From JAGLWP01 sp964444095 (GTDB lineage: Archaea; Nanobdellota; Nanobdellia; Pacearchaeales; GW2011-AR1): 19,057 bases of DNA. The position numbers were made by a program, and so were the translations under genes. Below the pieces are notes generated by a model that was not told the DNA's origin, did not search any database, and saw nothing but the letters and a program-made list of their open reading frames with translations. Positions 6,541 through 13,395 of the stretch are shown piece by piece. The stretch spans positions 1 through 19,057 of the forward strand of contig CAYUEW010000012.1 in the NCBI GenBank assembly GCA_964444095.1, written 5' to 3'. The stretch's first letter is position 1; the number at the start of each line of letters is the position of its first letter.

Positions 6541-7257
6541 TTATTTAATTTTCTTTGAAATTTCAGTCAAATCTTTTTTCAAAGTAGCAATTGATTTTTT
6601 AAAAATATCTGCTGGTTCCATTTGTCCGAATGATTCAACATTAAGAATTAATTCTTTCCCATAAGTTGTTTCTGATTTTTCTTTAGCCCTCTCACAAATA
6701 CCTTCACAAAGATCACAAACTTCTTTTGTTTTATCATCGATAACAATTATTTTGTCTCCTTTTTCTTTGATTTCATTTTCTGAACAAATCTTTTTGACTT
6801 CTTCTTTGAATTCCTTTTTCATAGTTATTTCTGCAGATCTTCTATAAAACATTAATCCCGGAGAAAATCTGGCATGTTCCTTCCCCTTTCCTGCTCTAAC
6901 ATCTACAGTAAGTTCTACTTCTTGGTCTTTTGCCAAGATTGTAATAGGAATTTTATCATAAACAACTTCTACACTTCCATCGAAATCCCCGGAATAAACT
7001 TTTCCTTCTTTTTTTACACTTAATTTTAAATTGCCTTGAGTTTTCTCATTAACTTCTTTTCCTGTTTTGATTGGGATTAATCCAATTCTATGAGCAATAG
7101 TTTCGTCATAAAGGGGAGAATCATTTTTTACTATTTCAACATCGTCAATAGCCAAAACAGAAATTTCATTGAGGTATCTTCGAAGAGTATTTGCTAAGCT
7201 TTCTTCCATTTCTGCCTTGAATACAAGCGCGTCGTTTTTTTTGTTTATTATTTCCAT
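6541..7257 (-). CDS. rpoD: DNA-directed RNA polymerase subunit D (RpoD/Rpb3)
   Basis: This is the archaeal alpha/Rpb3 homologue that pairs with RpoL to nucleate polymerase assembly. Visible landmarks: FKAEMEESLANTLRRYLNEI (alpha-like dimer helix), the AIDDVEIVKNDSPLYDETIAHRIGLIPI block, and SPGLMFYRRSAEI. The D3 insertion has four cysteines (158, 181, 184, 188 counted from the ATG), spaced C-x22-C-x2-C-x3-C, reminiscent of the Fe-S-binding domain of some archaeal RpoD proteins. I chose the ATG at 7257 (238 aa) over an upstream TTG at 7272, because a TATA box (7281-7288) is centred 27 nt before the ATG and the TTG would be only about 12 nt away. It therefore has its own promoter just after rpsK. 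Confidence 0.95.
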   Translation of the reverse strand: MEIINKKNDALVFKAEMEESLANTLRRYLNEISVLAIDDVEIVKNDSPLYDETIAHRIGLIPIKTGKEVNEKTQGNLKLSVKKEGKVYSGDFDGSVEVVYDKIPITILAKDQEVELTVDVRAGKGKEHARFSPGLMFYRRSAEITMKKEFKEEVKKICSENEIKEKGDKIIVIDDKTKEVCDLCEGICERAKEKSETTYGKELILNVESFGQMEPADIFKKSIATLKKDLTEISKKIK

Positions 7258-7280
7258 TTTAAAAATACTCAAAGAGGGTT

Positions 7281-7288
7281 ATTTAAAG
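7281..7288 (-). promoter_or_regulatory. Internal promoter for rpoD
   Basis: Plus-strand ATTTAAAG, read on the minus strand as CTTTAAAT, lies in the 31-nt gap between the uS11 stop and the RpoD ATG, centred 27 nt before 7257. It would allow rpoD to be expressed as a leaderless mRNA independently of the ribosomal protein genes. Confidence 0.6.
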
Positions 7289-7723
7289 TTATGGTCTTCT
7301 ACCCCTTCTTCCACCCTTCTTTTTTGGTCCTCCTCTTGGGAATCTAGTAGTATCCAAAACATTAACAATTTTAAATCCAGATCTTGTTAAACTTTTTATT
7401 ATCGCATGCGCTCCGGGTCCTGGAACAGGATTTCCTGTTTTAGACCTGATTCTAACATACAATAATTTAATTCCTAAATCTTTAATATTCTCTTCTATTC
7501 TTTTGGCGATAAACATAGCTATTGTGGCATTAGCTTTGAGTCTACCATGTTTTGTAACCATGCCCCCAGTAACTTTGGTGATGGTTCTTCCAGAAAGGTC
7601 TGTTACATGGACAATTGTGTTATTGAAAGACGTATAAATATTGAGGACCGCTTCTATCTCTTTAGATTTGCTTTTAGAAGGCGCTTCAACAACCTTTTGA
7701 ACAACTTTCTCACTTTCACTCAT
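7289..7723 (-). CDS. rpsK: 30S ribosomal protein uS11
   Basis: The 144-aa protein is archaeal uS11, a platform protein of the small subunit. After a charged N-terminal extension of about 25 residues come AVLNIYTSFNNTIVHVTDLSG, VTGGMVTKHGR, IKLLYVRIRSKTG, PGPGAHAIIKSLTRSGFKI, and the basic glycine-rich tail ending GGRRGRRP. Its start overlaps the uS4 stop by 8 nt, with a GGAGG 9 nt before the ATG inside rpsD. The order uS13-uS4-uS11-rpoD is the standard archaeal one. Confidence 0.97.
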   Translation of the reverse strand: MSESEKVVQKVVEAPSKSKSKEIEAVLNIYTSFNNTIVHVTDLSGRTITKVTGGMVTKHGRLKANATIAMFIAKRIEENIKDLGIKLLYVRIRSKTGNPVPGPGAHAIIKSLTRSGFKIVNVLDTTRFPRGGPKKKGGRRGRRP

Positions 7724-8210
7724 CTTTCGCTTCCTCCACTGGTTTTTCTATTTTTTCTTTCTTTTTTGATTCTTTCAAAGAAATTTTATTTTCCAATTCT
7801 ACTGGAACAACATATGAAGGGCTACTTATTGCTCGACCATTAATTAAAACTTTTTTATGCGTAATTAATTGCCTAGCGCTTTTTGGAGTTGTTGCCATTT
7901 TTTTTGAAACTAATACTGTTTGTAACCTTCTTTGTAAGTAATCTTTCTTGTCCAAAGATAAAACATCTGCAATTGAATCTACCTGAATTCCAATCTTTTT
8001 TAATCGACCAAAAAAAGCTTGTTGTTCATCAGGACCTGCTAAGATAAGATTCTTTGCTCGTTTTCGAATTAGATTAATCTTTGCTCCTGCTTTCCAAATT
8101 TCTTTTTTATTCTTTAAACCAAACTGTTTTTTAATTTCTGCTTCCTCATCAAGTCTTACCTTGTCAAAAGGTCGCTTAGGCCTTGAGTATGTTTTTTGTT
8201 TTCGTTTCAT
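7716..8210 (-). CDS. rpsD: 30S ribosomal protein uS4
   Basis: The 164-aa protein matches archaeal uS4, a primary 16S rRNA-binding protein. It begins with the basic KTYSRPKRPFDKVRLDEEA segment, has the helical domain with FGRLKKIGI, and an S4 RNA-binding domain around residues 100-150 (QTVLVSKKMATTPKSARQL, then THKKVLINGRAISSPSYVVP). A Lys/Glu-rich tail of about 20 residues follows. It lacks the N-terminal zinc fingers seen in many bacterial S4 proteins, as is normal for archaea. The start overlaps the uS13 stop as ATGA. Confidence 0.96.
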   Translation of the reverse strand: MKRKQKTYSRPKRPFDKVRLDEEAEIKKQFGLKNKKEIWKAGAKINLIRKRAKNLILAGPDEQQAFFGRLKKIGIQVDSIADVLSLDKKDYLQRRLQTVLVSKKMATTPKSARQLITHKKVLINGRAISSPSYVVPVELENKISLKESKKKEKIEKPVEEAKDE

Positions 8211-8680
8211 TGTGTTTTATTTTTCTTTTTAATTCCAGCACCTTTCTTTCTATTTCTTCTAAAATTGCTTTTAGTTCTCTGTCCTCTCAAAGGCAAATTT
8301 GCCCCATGTCGATAACCCTTGTAACTTTTAATCTTTTTTAATTTCTTTATATCAAATTCTTTTTGCAATTCCATATCTCCTCCAGTCAAGTGCTTATCTT
8401 CTCCAGTCTCAAAGTCTTTTCTCCGGTTTAAAAGATATTGTGGAAGCTGAGGATGTTTAGTGAATTCTACGATCTGTTTGATTTCTTCTGGGGTTAAGGA
8501 ACCAATCTTTCTTCTTTTATCCAAGCTTAACATAATACAAATAGCATTTGATAATGCCCAAGATACACCTTTGATTTTTGCCAATCCCGAATAGACAGTC
8601 ATACCTCCCTCTATATCCGTAGACAAAATTCTAACTACTTTTTCTTTATACTCTTGTTCTTTGGTTTTATCTTCAGTCAT
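8207..8680 (-). CDS. rpsM: 30S ribosomal protein uS13
   Basis: At 157 aa this is archaeal uS13, a head protein that contacts the large subunit and tRNAs. It contains VRILSTDIEGGMTVYSGLAK, the helix-two-turn-helix region GVSWALSNAICIMLSL, the long helix with LTPEEIKQIVEF, and the conserved YRHGANLPLRGQRTKSNFRR motif, ending in a lysine-rich tail. It follows DUF655 with a 1-nt gap and overlaps uS4 by ATGA, so it is likely co-transcribed with the eL21-rpoF-DUF655 genes. Confidence 0.97.
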   Translation of the reverse strand: MTEDKTKEQEYKEKVVRILSTDIEGGMTVYSGLAKIKGVSWALSNAICIMLSLDKRRKIGSLTPEEIKQIVEFTKHPQLPQYLLNRRKDFETGEDKHLTGGDMELQKEFDIKKLKKIKSYKGYRHGANLPLRGQRTKSNFRRNRKKGAGIKKKNKTQ

Positions 8681-8681
8681 T

Positions 8682-9218
8682 TTAATGTATGAATAAGTTT
8701 ATTCTTTCAATTGTTGTCAATTCATTTAATATTCTTTTCTCAACTGCTTTTTGGGGGTCAGGAAGGTTTTGAACTCTTTGTTTCATATCTTCAAAACTTT
8801 CAAACTCTTTCTCTTGTCTTTGTTTTATAATCTCTTGCATGTGTTTCTTTCCAAAACCCGGAAGAAGTTCTATTTGATGTAATCTTTTATTCATTGCTTC
8901 TGCTTTATTAAAAAAGCCAATAAATTCCCCTTCCCGTTCCTTAACAATTTTGTCTATAAATTCTTCTAATTCTGCTTTTGCAGATTCAGATAGTTTTTCT
9001 TTATTTAATCTTCCGAGAATATAATAAATCTTGTCTCGCTTTCCTTCGCCAATGTAAGCGTCTTCTCCAACTTCTAAGGATACACCCCTTCTAGGAACTA
9101 ATTCTAAAAGAGTCAGGTTCTTTTTTCCAATAGCCTGGGCTATGGGCATCATTTTTCTTTCCAAGGGATAACCATTTGGGAGGTAATCTAATATAACTGC
9201 ATATTCTTCTTTTTCCAT
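8682..9218 (-). CDS. DUF655 family protein (helix-hairpin-helix)
   Basis: The 178-aa protein matches the archaeal DUF655 family. An N-terminal OB-like beta region (EYAVILDYLPNGYPLERKMM, then AIGKKNLTLLELVPRRG) includes the conserved GEDAYIGEGKRDKI. A C-terminal helical part holds a helix-hairpin-helix (LHQIELLPGFGKKHMQEIIK) and LNELTTIERINLFIH. The family is nearly universal in archaea and usually sits between rpoF and ksgA; a nucleic-acid-binding role in RNA or ribosome metabolism is presumed but not established. Here it is wedged between rpoF (5 nt) and uS13 (1 nt), and ksgA is not adjacent. Confidence 0.92.
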   Translation of the reverse strand: MEKEEYAVILDYLPNGYPLERKMMPIAQAIGKKNLTLLELVPRRGVSLEVGEDAYIGEGKRDKIYYILGRLNKEKLSESAKAELEEFIDKIVKEREGEFIGFFNKAEAMNKRLHQIELLPGFGKKHMQEIIKQRQEKEFESFEDMKQRVQNLPDPQKAVEKRILNELTTIERINLFIH

Positions 9219-9223
9219 TTTTT

Positions 9224-9529
9224 TTATTTGGATTCTTTAATTGCGTTGATAATCTTCTGTGATTCATTTTCATCTAAACTTACATCAACAAAAATTTTAT
9301 TCAAATCTTCTTTAGTTTCTGGAATTAAATCAATGATTTTTGCAATCTGTTCCTTTTTCACCTTCATTAATTCCAACCCTTCTAAATTTTTTCTAAGTTC
9401 TTCTATTCCTCCTTTTTTTACTTTAACGAATTTTTTTATGAATCCCACTACATCTGTTTCACTTGCTTCATCTTCTTTTATATATTTAAGAGCTTCAATC
9501 ATACTAAGAGGTTCTTTGCTTATTATCAT
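9224..9529 (-). CDS. rpoF: DNA-directed RNA polymerase subunit F (RpoF/Rpb4)
   Basis: This 101-aa helical protein matches archaeal Rpb4, which pairs with RpoE (Rpb7) to form the polymerase stalk. It shows the typical start IISKEPLSMIEALKYIKE, the middle FIKKFVKVKKG, and the C-terminal HRDC-like part with LIPETKEDLNKIFVDVSLDE. Position between eL21 and DUF655 is the conserved archaeal context. Its start overlaps the eL21 stop as ATGA. Length is close to the family norm. Confidence 0.93.
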   Translation of the reverse strand: MIISKEPLSMIEALKYIKEDEASETDVVGFIKKFVKVKKGGIEELRKNLEGLELMKVKKEQIAKIIDLIPETKEDLNKIFVDVSLDENESQKIINAIKESK

Positions 9530-9792
9530 TTTAAATTAGGTGTCTTTATTTTTTTTAAATGTATTGGCTCAATTAAAAATCTTTTTTCTTTGTCTTTATC
9601 TTTGATTTTTACGACGTAAGCCTTTCCCCGTTTAGATTCTACAACCCCTGTTCTTCCTTGATATCTTTCTGGAAAATTGAAGTTAACTGCTCGTTCTTTT
9701 GCTACAGCTACAAAGTCTCCTTCTTTGAATTCTTGGAAGTATCTACTAAAGGAGAGTTTTCCACGTGTTCTAATCGGTTTTCGCTTAACCAT
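9526..9792 (-). CDS. rpl21e: 50S ribosomal protein eL21 (L21e)
   Basis: The 88-aa protein is archaeal eL21, an SH3-like large-subunit protein: RGKLSFSRYFQEFKEGDFVAV, the PERYQGRTGVVESKRGKAYVVKI core, and RFLIEPIHLKKIK. It is the first gene of the unit eL21-rpoF-DUF655-uS13-uS4-uS11. A TATA box (plus-strand 9813-9822) centred about 25 nt before the ATG supports leaderless initiation here. Confidence 0.95.
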   Translation of the reverse strand: MVKRKPIRTRGKLSFSRYFQEFKEGDFVAVAKERAVNFNFPERYQGRTGVVESKRGKAYVVKIKDKDKEKRFLIEPIHLKKIKTPNLK

Positions 9793-9812
9793 ATTTTACC
9801 GAGAAATATACT

Positions 9813-9822
9813 CTTTAAAAAA
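9813..9822 (-). promoter_or_regulatory. Promoter of the eL21-to-uS11 operon
   Basis: Plus-strand CTTTAAAAAA (minus TTTTTTAAAG) is centred about 25 nt before the eL21 ATG and lies just after the stop of the zinc-ribbon gene. It is the only clear promoter before six tightly packed genes. Confidence 0.65.
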
Positions 9823-9827
9823 CTATC

Positions 9828-9980
9828 TTAAATTAGGTCTCCATCCTCCCTAGCATCATTCATTCGCTGGACTATGGTGTCAAACATCTTTCTCCCAAAC
9901 ACGTTCACCCCACACTTCTCACAGAAGTCAATAACAGAATTTTCGTCTACTTCTGCACCACAATAAATACATTTTTTCAT
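9828..9980 (-). CDS. Small zinc-ribbon protein (50 aa)
   Basis: A 50-aa ORF that a usual length cutoff would miss. It has two CxxC pairs, CIYCGAEV (Cys4, Cys7) and FCEKCGVNV (Cys20, Cys23), forming a small zinc ribbon, followed by a helix FGRKMFDTIVQRMNDARE ending DGDLI. Small archaeal proteins pairing a CxxC...CxxC ribbon with a G-x-K-M-F helix are familiar, sometimes near ribosomal genes, but their role is unknown. A TATA-like element at 10004-10012 is about 27 nt upstream of the ATG. It is the first gene before the eL21 promoter, on the same strand, and is probably its own unit. Confidence 0.78.
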   Translation of the reverse strand: MKKCIYCGAEVDENSVIDFCEKCGVNVFGRKMFDTIVQRMNDAREDGDLI

Positions 9981-10037
9981 CTTGTTAATTGTTAAAAAGA
10001 AAAATTTAATTTTTAAAGATTTGTATCCCTTGTAGAG

Positions 10038-11249
10038 TTACTCATGCCTTAATGCATCTGCTGGCTTTAATTTAGCCGCTTGCATTGCTGGGAAGATTCC
10101 CGAAAGAGTTCCTATAAAAAAAGAGAATGCAAGAGCACCTAAGATTAATCCCGTGCTTGTGCTTGCTTGTAATAAATCTGTTCCTAAGAAATTCTTAGCA
10201 ATGTATTCTGCACCTTTACTTAATCCAATCCCAATGCCAACACCAATTGCTCCGCCTACAAAGCCCAATAGTCCAGATTCAAATAAAAATATTTTAAGTA
10301 TATCTGAATTTTTAGCGCCCAAAGATTTCATGGTTCCAATCTCTTTTGTTCTTTCTAAAACAGAAGTATACATAGTATTCATAATTCCAATACCCCCTAC
10401 CAATAAAGAAATTGCAGCAATTCCTACAAGCACTGCTTGAACTACATCAAAAATATTAGAAAAACTTTCGAGAATCTGCTCAAATGTTTGGACCGAAAAA
10501 GTTTCTTCTCCTTCTTTTTCTCCCCTAACTTTTCTTAAATCCTTTTCAATATCTTCTGCTACTTCTTCTGGGTCAATCCCATTTTTCACCTGAACATAAA
10601 TCATATCAATGCCGTCTGGCCTATCAAATAGTTCTCTTGCAGTTCCAATCGGAACATAAATTTGGGAATCATCTTGCTTGTTTCCAATCTTTTCCATAGT
10701 GCAAACCACTCTTAATTCTTGTTCATTAATTGTAATCTTATCTTTAAGAGAAACTTCTTTTTCAAAAACATCTCCTTCTGTGAAAGCATATCCGATACAA
10801 ATAGCATATTTATCTCCTTCTTCTAGTTCTCTTCCTTTTTCAAGTTGGAACCCTTCCATATCAGTCAAGACTTTAGAAGAATCATCAGTAGTAATTCCAA
10901 TTATACTAACAGTTTTAGTCTCATCTCTGAATTCAATCAATGTTGTGCCATAAATTATTTCTGTTGCCAAATCAACGCCCTGTGTTTTCCGGATAGTATC
11001 TAAATCTCGCTGGGTTAATTTGCTTGTAGAAGTAAACCCCATTGTCATATCTTCAGCACCAGGCATAACTATAAGCTTGTTTGAGCCCATCATCTCAAAT
11101 TGTTCAGAAATTGTGTCCTTCAATCCTTGTCCCAATGAAATTAAAGAGATCACGGCAGCAATGCCAATGAAGATACCAATCATTGTTAACCAAGAACGTA
11201 AACGCCTTCGCTTTAAATTATTAAATGCAAGAAAAAAATAGTCTTTCAT
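10038..11249 (-). CDS. ABC transporter permease, MacB/FtsX type
   Basis: The 403-aa membrane protein has the MacB/FtsX layout. There is one N-terminal membrane segment (residues about 15-37, LTMIGIFIGIAAVISLISLG), then an extracytoplasmic MacB core domain of about 230 residues (EQFEMMGSNKLIVMPGAEDM onward). Three C-terminal membrane segments follow (about 268-297, 320-345 and 366-392), with the coupling sequence ERTKEIGTMKSLGAKNSDI between the first two. Such permeases use ATP hydrolysis by a LolD/MacB ATPase to drive mechanical or export work on lipids, peptides or proteins outside the membrane. The matching ATPase is two genes upstream, and a secreted anchored protein lies between. The substrate is unknown. 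Confidence 0.92.
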   Translation of the reverse strand: MKDYFFLAFNNLKRRRLRSWLTMIGIFIGIAAVISLISLGQGLKDTISEQFEMMGSNKLIVMPGAEDMTMGFTSTSKLTQRDLDTIRKTQGVDLATEIIYGTTLIEFRDETKTVSIIGITTDDSSKVLTDMEGFQLEKGRELEEGDKYAICIGYAFTEGDVFEKEVSLKDKITINEQELRVVCTMEKIGNKQDDSQIYVPIGTARELFDRPDGIDMIYVQVKNGIDPEEVAEDIEKDLRKVRGEKEGEETFSVQTFEQILESFSNIFDVVQAVLVGIAAISLLVGGIGIMNTMYTSVLERTKEIGTMKSLGAKNSDILKIFLFESGLLGFVGGAIGVGIGIGLSKGAEYIAKNFLGTDLLQASTSTGLILGALAFSFFIGTLSGIFPAMQAAKLKPADALRHE

Positions 11250-11250
11250 T

Positions 11251-12138
11251 TTATTTCTTCTTCTTCAATTTTCTTTTCTTCCAGAACCGATAAGCAAAAA
11301 ATAAAATAACAACCCCCGCAATTCCTAAAAAGAGACCATATTTTGGTGTGGGTATAAAGCCCCTTTCTTGTGCTTCTTGCAATGAATAAACTTTGAAGGT
11401 AATCTCTCTTGTCTCTTCAAATTCTTTATTTGTTGCATCTTTGTATTTTATGGTTATTGGAATTTTAATAGAACTGGGGGTATCTGTTTCAACATAAACA
11501 ATATATTCAACACTATCAAAATCATCACTGTCAATATCTCCCATGTATTGCTCCCTTTCTGAAAGAAATTCTAATCCAGTTATACTTGCAACAGTGAAAT
11601 ATGCAAACTTAATTTTTGACAAGCCAGAATTAACAATTTTAAAAGTCACAACGCTTTCTTGCCCTAGAATTAAAATAGATTCCTCTGAGAAGATTTTTAA
11701 TTCTGGTTCAGAATTAATAATTAGACTAATCCATTCTGTTTTAGGAACAGTTTCATTATCTCCTTCAATATCATAAGAGAGGATTACTGGAATTTTATAA
11801 ATTCCTGCTTCTGCAGTAGGCAATGCAATAATGTCAAATTCAAAAGTTTCTTCATCTCCATCATCTAGAGAATCAAGAACCTGTTCTGAACCAGATTGAT
11901 ATGGTGCAAAAGGCAAATCAGGAAAACCTAATTCTTTATCTTCAGACAAGATTAATTTTACATTTAAGTTTGTTATGTTCTCTCCAAGAGTATTTTCTAT
12001 CTCAATAGAAACTTCTGCATTTTCCCCCGGAATAATCTCTTGAGGAAAACTATCTACATCTGTAATAGACAGTCCAGAAATAAATCCCAAACTAAGAATT
12101 ACGGCTAAAGTAAGCATGAGCATTTGTTTTTGTATCAT
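11251..12138 (-). CDS. Secreted, membrane-anchored COG1361-like beta-domain protein
   Basis: The 295-aa protein has an N-terminal signal sequence (LMLTLAVILSLGFISGL), two Ig-like/NEW3-type beta domains and a C-terminal anchor. The first domain includes EIIPGENAEVSIEIENTLGE and the second VVTFKIVNSGLSKIKFAYF. The anchor is YGLFLGIAGVVILFFAYRF followed by a lysine-rich stop-transfer tail. This plan matches archaeal COG1361-type S-layer-related proteins often found beside MacB-like transporters. It is coupled to the ATPase (ATGA overlap) and 1 nt from the permease, so it is probably an extracellular partner of the exporter. The placement between ATPase and permease is constructive evidence for one complex; the ligand is unknown. 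Confidence 0.85.
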   Translation of the reverse strand: MIQKQMLMLTLAVILSLGFISGLSITDVDSFPQEIIPGENAEVSIEIENTLGENITNLNVKLILSEDKELGFPDLPFAPYQSGSEQVLDSLDDGDEETFEFDIIALPTAEAGIYKIPVILSYDIEGDNETVPKTEWISLIINSEPELKIFSEESILILGQESVVTFKIVNSGLSKIKFAYFTVASITGLEFLSEREQYMGDIDSDDFDSVEYIVYVETDTPSSIKIPITIKYKDATNKEFEETREITFKVYSLQEAQERGFIPTPKYGLFLGIAGVVILFFAYRFWKKRKLKKKK

Positions 12139-12824
12139 TTTTTGACTTTTTTACTCTCAACTATCCTCCCATCTTGTATTTTTAAAACTTTGGTAGCATA
12201 CTTAATTAAGCCCAAATCATGGGTGACAAGAATAATTGTTTTTCCTTGCTTATGCAATTTTGTGAACAATTTCATTATGTCTAATCCTGTTTTTGTATCC
12301 AAATTTCCAGTGGGTTCATCTGCTAAGATAACTTCGGGATCATTAGCCAAGGCCCTTCCAATTGCAACCCTTTGTCTCTCTCCACCACTTAATTCACTGG
12401 GGAGGTGGTTCATTCTTTTTTCTAATCCTAGTTTTTTTAGTAATTCTTTCCCTCTAGCCTTTCTTTTTTCAATAGAATATCCTTGGAAAAGCATGGGCAA
12501 CATCACATTTTCAAGAGCAGTTAGAATTGGAATTAAATTAAATGTTTGAAAAACAAATCCAATTTTTTGTCCTCTGATTTGCGCCAAGGCAGATTCTTCC
12601 AAATGTTCTATATTAATATTATCCAAAAAAATGTCTCCTTTTGTTGCAGTATCTAATGCTCCGACTAAATTCATCATAGTAGATTTACCCGAACCAGAAG
12701 GACCAGTTATTGCGAGAAAGTCTCCCCTTTCGATCTTTAGGTTAACCCCTTGCACAGCCTTCACAGTAGAATCTCCCATTTGGTAGTTTTTGCAAACATC
12801 CTTTAATTGGATTATTGGTTCCAT
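12135..12824 (-). CDS. ABC transporter ATP-binding protein, LolD/MacB type
   Basis: The 229-aa ATPase has all nucleotide-binding motifs: Walker A GPSGSGKST (41-49), Q-loop FVFQTFNLIP (Gln93), signature LSGGERQR (145-152), Walker B VILADEPTGNLD (Glu170 catalytic) and the H-loop His202 in VTHD. The FQxFNL and DEPTGNLD forms are typical of the MacB/LolD/FtsE group. It is the first gene of a three-gene operon with the anchored secreted protein and the FtsX-type permease. A TATA element (plus-strand 12847-12856) centred 27 nt before its ATG fits a leaderless transcript. Confidence 0.95.
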   Translation of the reverse strand: MEPIIQLKDVCKNYQMGDSTVKAVQGVNLKIERGDFLAITGPSGSGKSTMMNLVGALDTATKGDIFLDNINIEHLEESALAQIRGQKIGFVFQTFNLIPILTALENVMLPMLFQGYSIEKRKARGKELLKKLGLEKRMNHLPSELSGGERQRVAIGRALANDPEVILADEPTGNLDTKTGLDIMKLFTKLHKQGKTIILVTHDLGLIKYATKVLKIQDGRIVESKKVKK

Positions 12825-12846
12825 AAGGTTCCTCTTAGTGTTTCCT

Positions 12847-12856
12847 ATTTAAATTT
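12847..12856 (-). promoter_or_regulatory. Promoter of the ABC exporter operon
   Basis: ATTTAAATTT is centred about 27 nt before the ATPase ATG on the minus strand. The element is nearly palindromic and could also serve rpoN on the other strand, where it lies about 58 nt from the start. Confidence 0.55.
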
Positions 12857-12880
12857 AATGATTTCTTCTTGTTAGTAAGT

Positions 12881-12903
12881 TTTATAAATAAAGAATTGGA
12901 GGT
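12881..12903 (+). promoter_or_regulatory. rpoN TATA box and Shine-Dalgarno sequence
   Basis: TTTATAAAT (12881-12889) is centred 25 nt before the ATG, the leaderless spacing, yet a strong GGAGGT (12898-12903) lies 6 nt before the same ATG. If the near TATA is used, the GGAGGT is not in the mRNA. If the 12847-12856 element is used, the mRNA has a leader and the site is functional. Dual-mode initiation is possible. Confidence 0.55.
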
Positions 12904-12909
12904 AATTAC

Positions 12910-13107
12910 ATGATAATTCCAATTCGTTGTTTTAGTTGCGGAAAACCCATAGGACAATTATGGGAAGAGTACAAAAAAAGAGTAGGACAAGGAGAAAAAT
13001 CAAAAAAAGTCCTTGACGATCTTGGGCTGGAAAGACCTTGTTGCAGGTCAATGTTTCTTGGACAAGAGGATTTGATTGAATTGGTTGGTAAATTTAAAAA
13101 GAGTTAA
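12910..13107 (+). CDS. rpoN: DNA-directed RNA polymerase subunit N (RpoN/Rpb10)
   Basis: The 65-aa protein is a complete archaeal Rpb10, with MIIPIRCFSCGKPIG at the start and ERPCCRSMFLGQEDLIELV. The four zinc ligands Cys7, Cys10, Cys44 and Cys45 are all present. It helps assemble the RpoD-RpoL platform. In many archaea it follows rpsI in the same operon; here it is alone, 7.5 kb away and on the opposite strand, which suggests rearrangement. It converges on the RNase P protein gene, and the two reading frames overlap by 14 nt at their 3' ends. Confidence 0.97.
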   Translation: MIIPIRCFSCGKPIGQLWEEYKKRVGQGEKSKKVLDDLGLERPCCRSMFLGQEDLIELVGKFKKS

Positions 13108-13360
13108 TCTTCCATTTCGCAACTTTCCTACACCTAGAACATTCAACACTTTTCATCTTATCTTTAATTCTTACTTTTTCAGAACCAACATAAGGGGTTG
13201 AACAATATTTACAAAATAATTTTCTTTTTTCTTTTAAGGGAAGATTATATTTCATTGCCAATCTTTTTATTTTTTTAACTTCTTTTGGGGTTTTGTTTTT
13301 AATTTCCTCAAAGAATCTTTGAATTTCTTTTTTAGATTCTGTTTTTGAAGTTTTCTCCAT
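13094..13360 (-). CDS. rnp4: RNase P protein subunit Rpp21/Rpr2 family (Rnp4)
   Basis: This 88-aa basic protein matches archaeal Rpp21. An N-terminal helical part (FFEEIKNKTPKEVKKIKRLA, then MKYNLPL) is followed by a zinc ribbon with Cys50 and Cys53 (LFCKYCSTPYVG) and Cys74 and Cys77 (VECSRCRK), with the family-typical VRIKDK between. With Rpp29 it activates the RNase P RNA specificity domain for 5' trimming of tRNA precursors. The Rpp21 assignment rests on pattern and length rather than a search. A TATA box at 13380-13390 is 25 nt upstream. Lying near three tRNAs and 5S rRNA, it is in a stable-RNA neighbourhood. Confidence 0.82.
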   Translation of the reverse strand: MEKTSKTESKKEIQRFFEEIKNKTPKEVKKIKRLAMKYNLPLKEKRKLFCKYCSTPYVGSEKVRIKDKMKSVECSRCRKVAKWKINSF

Positions 13361-13395
13361 TAAACTATTAAGAATTAATATTTTATAAAGTTAAA

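Noticed and set aside
7258..7272. TTG start of rpoD adding five residues
   Set aside because: The TATA box at 7281-7288 is at leaderless distance from the ATG at 7257 and too close to the TTG.
4996..9792. Plus-strand insertion sequence or transposase within the ribosomal cluster
   Set aside because: All plus-strand frames there are shadows, and no terminal repeats or transposase motifs were seen.
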